DNA of 64,000 nt. Origin: Auanema rhodensis. Lineage: Eukaryota; Nematoda; Chromadorea; Rhabditida; Rhabditidae. Position 1 is the first letter of the stretch; each line of letters starts with the position of its first letter. A program made the translations under genes and the position numbers. Below the pieces are notes generated by a model. That model saw only the letters and a program-made list of their open reading frames with translations, searched no databases and had not been told where the DNA came from. The stretch is from assembly GCA_964057225.1 (NCBI GenBank), contig OZ059900.1:13469638-13533637 (forward strand). The letters are read 5' to 3'. This document shows, piece after piece, positions 63,750 to 64,000 of the stretch.

Positions 63750-64000
63750 ATAAGTTTCCTGAATAGATTTGGTTTAATTACCCAAGTTAGAGGTAGTATC
63801 TCAATCTAACCAGAGAACTTCTGAGTTGGAAATACATTTTGGAAAGCACACCACGAGTGTGCAATATTGAAAACTGTCTGTCTTAGTATGATTATATAAC
63901 ACTATAGATGCCAAAGCAAAATGAATTTGAATATGAACATGACGCGTCTTTTACATTATAGTTTGACCGGATAAAGCTTTGTATAGCTTTGTACACTGAT
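63750..64000. repeat. Last monomer, cut by the window end (251 bp)
   Basis: A T-type monomer with CACGAG and AAAATGAATT that stops at GTACACTGAT. It has only two 10-bp units. The array shows no sign of ending here. Confidence 0.95.

Larger units (their letters stand above)
1..64000. repeat. Satellite DNA array, 281/291-bp monomer, about 225 head-to-tail copies
   Basis: The monomer, phased here to begin at ATAAGTTTCC, recurs without interruption across the whole window and always in the same orientation. There are 121 monomers of 281 bp, 102 of 291 bp, one 66-bp remnant and one end-cut copy of 251 bp, and the lengths sum exactly to 64000. Neighbouring copies differ by a few substitutions, mostly at a small set of recurrent sites. 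GC is about 35% by hand count of one monomer. Every reading frame on both strands is stopped within the first 60 bases of each monomer, so the array cannot encode a long protein. The pattern fits a eukaryotic centromeric or heterochromatic satellite, but I do not recognise the family. Neither array edge is visible. Confidence is very high for the tandem array and moderate for the heterochromatin reading. Confidence 0.99.
40048..64000. repeat. Array domain 2: mainly 291-bp monomers, CACGAG loop, AAAATGAATT
   Basis: Nearly all monomers have CACGAG, TATAACACT, AAAATGAATT, GACCGGATAAAG and a GATAGG...AGTTC tail, so this part is more uniform than domain 1. The main split is CTATAGATGCC against CTACCGATGCT. 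The latter is in the 35 monomers starting at 42085, 42376, 43540, 43831, 44995, 45286, 46741, 47905, 48487, 48778, 49069, 50514, 51086, 51377, 51668, 53976, 54548, 54839, 55411, 55983, 56274, 56846, 57418, 57709, 58281, 58572, 58853, 59144, 59716, 60288, 60579, 60870, 62024, 62596 and 63459. Complete 281-bp copies start at 49360, 50514, 53123, 53404, 53976, 54839, 55411, 56274, 56846, 57709, 58572, 59144, 59716, 60870, 62024 and 62596. The copy at 40339 is an exception with CATGAG and GCATACC. Confidence 0.93.

Noticed and set aside
1-64000. CRISPR array or other prokaryotic direct-repeat system
   Set aside because: The repeated unit is 281-291 bp with no short repeats separated by unique spacers. 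Every part of the unit is repeated, and no cas-like gene or any other coding sequence is present.
1-64000. Protein-coding gene with tandem repeats, since 291 is divisible by three
   Set aside because: All six frames contain a stop within the first 60 bases of every monomer (for example TGAATAG at 11-17, TAG at 45 and TAA at 58 on the plus strand, and TTA, TCA and CTA reads of the minus strand). Any open frame is shorter than one monomer.
1-64000. Telomeric repeats or rDNA intergenic spacer
   Set aside because: There is no TTAGGG-like run and no rRNA gene sequence. A 64-kb stretch without any rRNA coding part is far longer than a usual intergenic spacer.
1-64000. Transposon or insertion sequence inside the array
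   Set aside because: Every base is accounted for by monomers. No terminal inverted repeat, target duplication, poly-A tail or coding fragment of a mobile element was found.

Overview
The whole window is one uninterrupted block of satellite DNA. From base 1 to base 64000 it is a head-to-tail tandem array of a single AT-rich monomer of 281 or 291 bp, always in the same orientation. I found no protein gene, RNA gene, mobile element or unique sequence. Walking the array monomer by monomer gives 223 complete monomers (121 of 281 bp and 102 of 291 bp), one 66-bp remnant at 1988-2053, and a last monomer of 251 bp cut by the window end. These lengths add up to exactly 64000. A hand count on one 291-bp monomer gives 101 G+C, about 35%. 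Such an array is typical of a eukaryotic centromeric, pericentromeric or other heterochromatic satellite (inference). I do not recognise the monomer family and cannot name the organism.

The two lengths differ only in a 10-bp internal unit (AGCTTTGTAT and its variants), present in two or three copies. Monomers carry a limited set of linked variants (for example CATGAG or CACGAG in a dyad loop, GACCGGAT or GACTTGTT, TATGACACT or TATAACACT, CTATAGATGCC or CTACCGATGCT, and AAAACAAATT or AAAATGAATT). These let monomer types be ordered into higher-order repeats (HORs).

Layout: (1) 1-7753 is heterogeneous, with a truncated monomer and two patchily divergent monomers. (2) 7754-18541 is a roughly 5.1-kb super-repeat present twice, built on a five-monomer unit (types A-B-C-D-E, 1415 bp); the second copy carries an extra 572-bp dimer. 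(3) 18542-26178 holds small local HORs, mostly dimers and trimers. (4) 26179-35471 is dominated by an alternating two-monomer unit of 562 bp. (5) 35472-37759 is a four-monomer unit of 1144 bp repeated twice. (6) 37760-40047 is a transition zone with private variants. (7) 40048-64000 is a more uniform, mainly 291-bp domain with the CACGAG loop and AAAATGAATT, itself arranged in HORs: a 1455-bp pentamer three times, a nine-monomer unit of about 2.6 kb, and a 1435-bp pentamer at least twice.

Nothing here works as a pathway. The content of interest is structural: nested amplification history, length change in 10-bp steps, a conserved short dyad next to a palindrome in each monomer, and CpG-decay variants that separate the array domains. 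Any centromere role is inference and needs chromatin data. The flanks of the array lie outside the window, so its full size is unknown.
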